A stretch of DNA of 18,798 nt. It comes from Pinguiococcus pyrenoidosus. Taxonomy: Eukaryota; Sar; Pinguiophyceae; Pinguiochrysidales; Pinguiochrysidaceae. Of the stretch, positions 17,747-18,798 are shown piece by piece (the first letter of the stretch is position 1; the number at the start of each line of letters is the position of its first letter). The stretch covers positions 3,710-22,507 of the forward strand of contig JAAMXY010001103.1 of NCBI GenBank assembly GCA_019677205.1. Reading direction: 5' to 3'. The notes beneath the pieces were generated by a model. It was given only the letters and a program-made list of their open reading frames with translations, was not told the origin of the DNA and made no database searches. The position numbers were made by a program, and so were the translations under genes.

Positions 17747-18504
17747 CTAGAGGATGTTGCAGAAGCTGAAGAAGCCCCAACCTGAGCTACTTTGGGCAGG
17801 ACGCCCTCCAAGCTTCAGTTTGTTTGCCTTCAGGGTGCGCCGCCGGACGTGCTCCGAGCAGGCCTGTGCCACGGAGTCGAAGGCGGCCTCCACGCCGTCG
17901 CCCGTCTTGGCAGAAGTCTTGAGGTGCGCCAGCAGTCTTGGGTTGCTCTCCAAGATGCCCTCTATCATGTCGTCACACTCCTGAGCATTCGCTCTGGCCA
18001 GCGCGTCCTGCTGCGCCAGGTCCTCCTTGTTCCCGATGAGGTAAAGCAGCACGTCCTCCTTCGCATATCTCTCCACCTGCACACGCGCCCCGCGTGTCTG
18101 TCAGCGACGGAAGCATCTTTGCGCGGTTTCTGTGTGGCGCAACGTACCTCTGCTAGCCACGTCCTTGCCACGCTGCGGAGACTCCGCGGGTCCGAGCGAT
18201 CGTACACAAGCAGCACGCAGTCGGCGCCGCGGAAGTAGCTCGTGGTTATCGAGCGAAAGCGCTCTTGCCCCGCCGTGTCCCAGAGCTGCAGCTTGACGTT
18301 CTTGCCGGAGGAGTCGGTGAAGGTGCGGATCTTCAGGTCCACCCCGATGGTGGAGATGAAGCTCTGGCTGTAGCTGTCGTCAGCAAAGCGCTGCACGATG
18401 GAGCTCTTGCCCACGCTGCTGTCTCCAATGAGCAGCAGCTTGTGTAGGTACTCATAGTCCTGGTTCAGCCCAGCGGCATGGACATAGGCACTGGTGTAGG
18501 ACAT
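17747..18504 (-). CDS. Rab-family small GTPase with C-terminal CNIL prenylation box
   Basis: Membrane-trafficking GTPase. Exons 18504-18148 and 18076-17747 are joined by a 71-bp intron (donor GTACGT, acceptor GTGTGCAG, phase 0), giving 228 aa. All G motifs are intact: P-loop GDSSVGKS (27-34), switch I FISTIGVD with Thr52, WDTAGQE (75-81), NKED (135-138) and TSAK (173-176). The switch region [12 protein letters not shown] and [16 protein letters not shown] is closest to the Rab1/Rab8 type, with Leu57 where Phe is usual. The alpha4-beta6 segment (about 145-172) is longer than in Rab1, and an N-terminal extension of about 20 residues precedes the G domain. The tail ends FCNIL: one cysteine in a CaaL-like box, as in Rab8 or Rab18, rather than CC or CXC. 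Such a tail may be processed by GGTase I or II. I would not assign a Rab number. The ATG at 18504 is the first in frame. Confidence 0.93.
18077..18147 (-). other. intron of the Rab gene (71 bp)
   Basis: Donor GTACGT and acceptor CGTGTGCAG. Splicing joins ARTWLAE to [19 protein letters not shown], restoring the G4 motif in frame. Confidence 0.92.
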
Positions 18505-18798
18505 GCTGGAGAGGGCCAGGCGCGTCGGGCTTTGCACTTCTGCAGCGAAAAGGCCTTCGCTGCAAAGAACGCGGCGGAACGTGGCGGAAGATGCCGGAGA
18601 AAACAGCTTACTCGAGCTGTGTCATAGATCTAGATTAGTTGGCGGAAGCTCGGAGGCCTTTCACTGGATGGAATCGAGGAAAGTCCTGGAGACGGGCCAA
18701 TGACGTCACGTGTACAGCCTGGCTTCGCCTGTCGCGGAAATCTCCTTCCGGAATCGTCACGTCATCGCGGCCTTCCGGACGATGGCCTCACGATACCC
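18505..18798. promoter_or_regulatory. upstream region of the Rab gene with CCAAT, CRE and G-box-like elements
   Basis: 294 bp upstream of the Rab start, running off the window. At 18697-18712 three core elements overlap: CCAAT (18697-18701), the palindrome TGACGTCA (18701-18708) and CACGTG (18707-18712). A second TCACGTCAT lies at 18757-18765. Such cores are classic bZIP/bHLH and NF-Y sites in other eukaryotes; their use here is inferred. They lie about 190-260 bp from the Rab ATG and could equally serve a gene to the right. Confidence 0.4.

Noticed and set aside
1-18798. Bacterial operon, CRISPR, toxin-antitoxin or mobile-element system
   Set aside because: No direct-repeat/spacer arrays, transposase or integrase sequences, or prokaryotic gene layout were seen; introns and gene content are eukaryotic.

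Overview
The window is nuclear DNA from a compact, gene-dense eukaryotic genome, most likely a unicellular alga with a red-lineage complex (secondary) plastid. Four things point there. The introns are few and short (71-223 bp) and all GT-AG. Neighbouring genes are separated by only a few hundred bases. The housekeeping proteins are eukaryotic (Rab GTPase, Rab geranylgeranyltransferase beta, proteasome Rpn3). A cyanobacterial-type threonyl-tRNA synthetase starts with a bipartite pre-sequence: a signal peptide ending in ASA, then Phe and a basic, acid-free stretch, the pattern of stramenopile, cryptophyte and haptophyte plastid proteins. I cannot name the species or choose between those groups. 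There is no sign of operons, rRNA, tRNA, CRISPR or transposons.

There are eight protein genes: (1) Rab geranylgeranyltransferase beta, minus, 3-1105; (2) Rpn3/PSMD3 of the 26S proteasome lid, plus, 1479-3210; (3) organellar threonyl-tRNA synthetase, minus, 3515-5821; (4) ABHD11-like alpha/beta hydrolase, plus, 6241-7164; (5) an intron-less 1020-residue protein of unknown function with possible distant VPS13-like features, minus, 7298-10360; (6) a 513-residue Rossmann-like protein of unrecognised family, plus, 10980-12655; (7) a 1127-residue protein with a signal peptide, a long disordered region with spaced aromatic/hydrophobic motifs, membrane segments and a coiled coil, plus, 13743-17289; (8) a Rab GTPase with a C-terminal CNIL box, minus, 17747-18504.

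Genes 1/2, 3/4 and 5/6 are head-to-head pairs with shared upstream regions. The first two of those regions hold strikingly AT-rich islands. Genes 2/3, 4/5 and 7/8 converge, and two of these tail-to-tail gaps (and the gap between 6 and 7) carry pyrimidine-rich tandem repeats. Ten introns are resolved from splice sites and protein continuity: 876-946, 1797-2019, 3688-3767, 4240-4324, 4704-4782, 5611-5726, 12190-12323, 16608-16678, 16949-17040 and 18077-18147. Nine of the ten have G as the first base of the downstream exon.

Functionally, genes 1 and 8 both belong to Rab membrane trafficking, although the Rab tail looks like a CaaL box rather than a di-cysteine. Gene 3 serves organellar translation. 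The most intriguing gene is number 7. Its layout (likely plastid pre-sequence, about seven to eight short hydrophobic/aromatic motifs spaced mostly 58-79 residues apart in a Lys/Ala/Pro/Ser-rich linker, then membrane segments) resembles multivalent scaffold or tether proteins such as pyrenoid Rubisco linkers. This is a hypothesis from architecture only.
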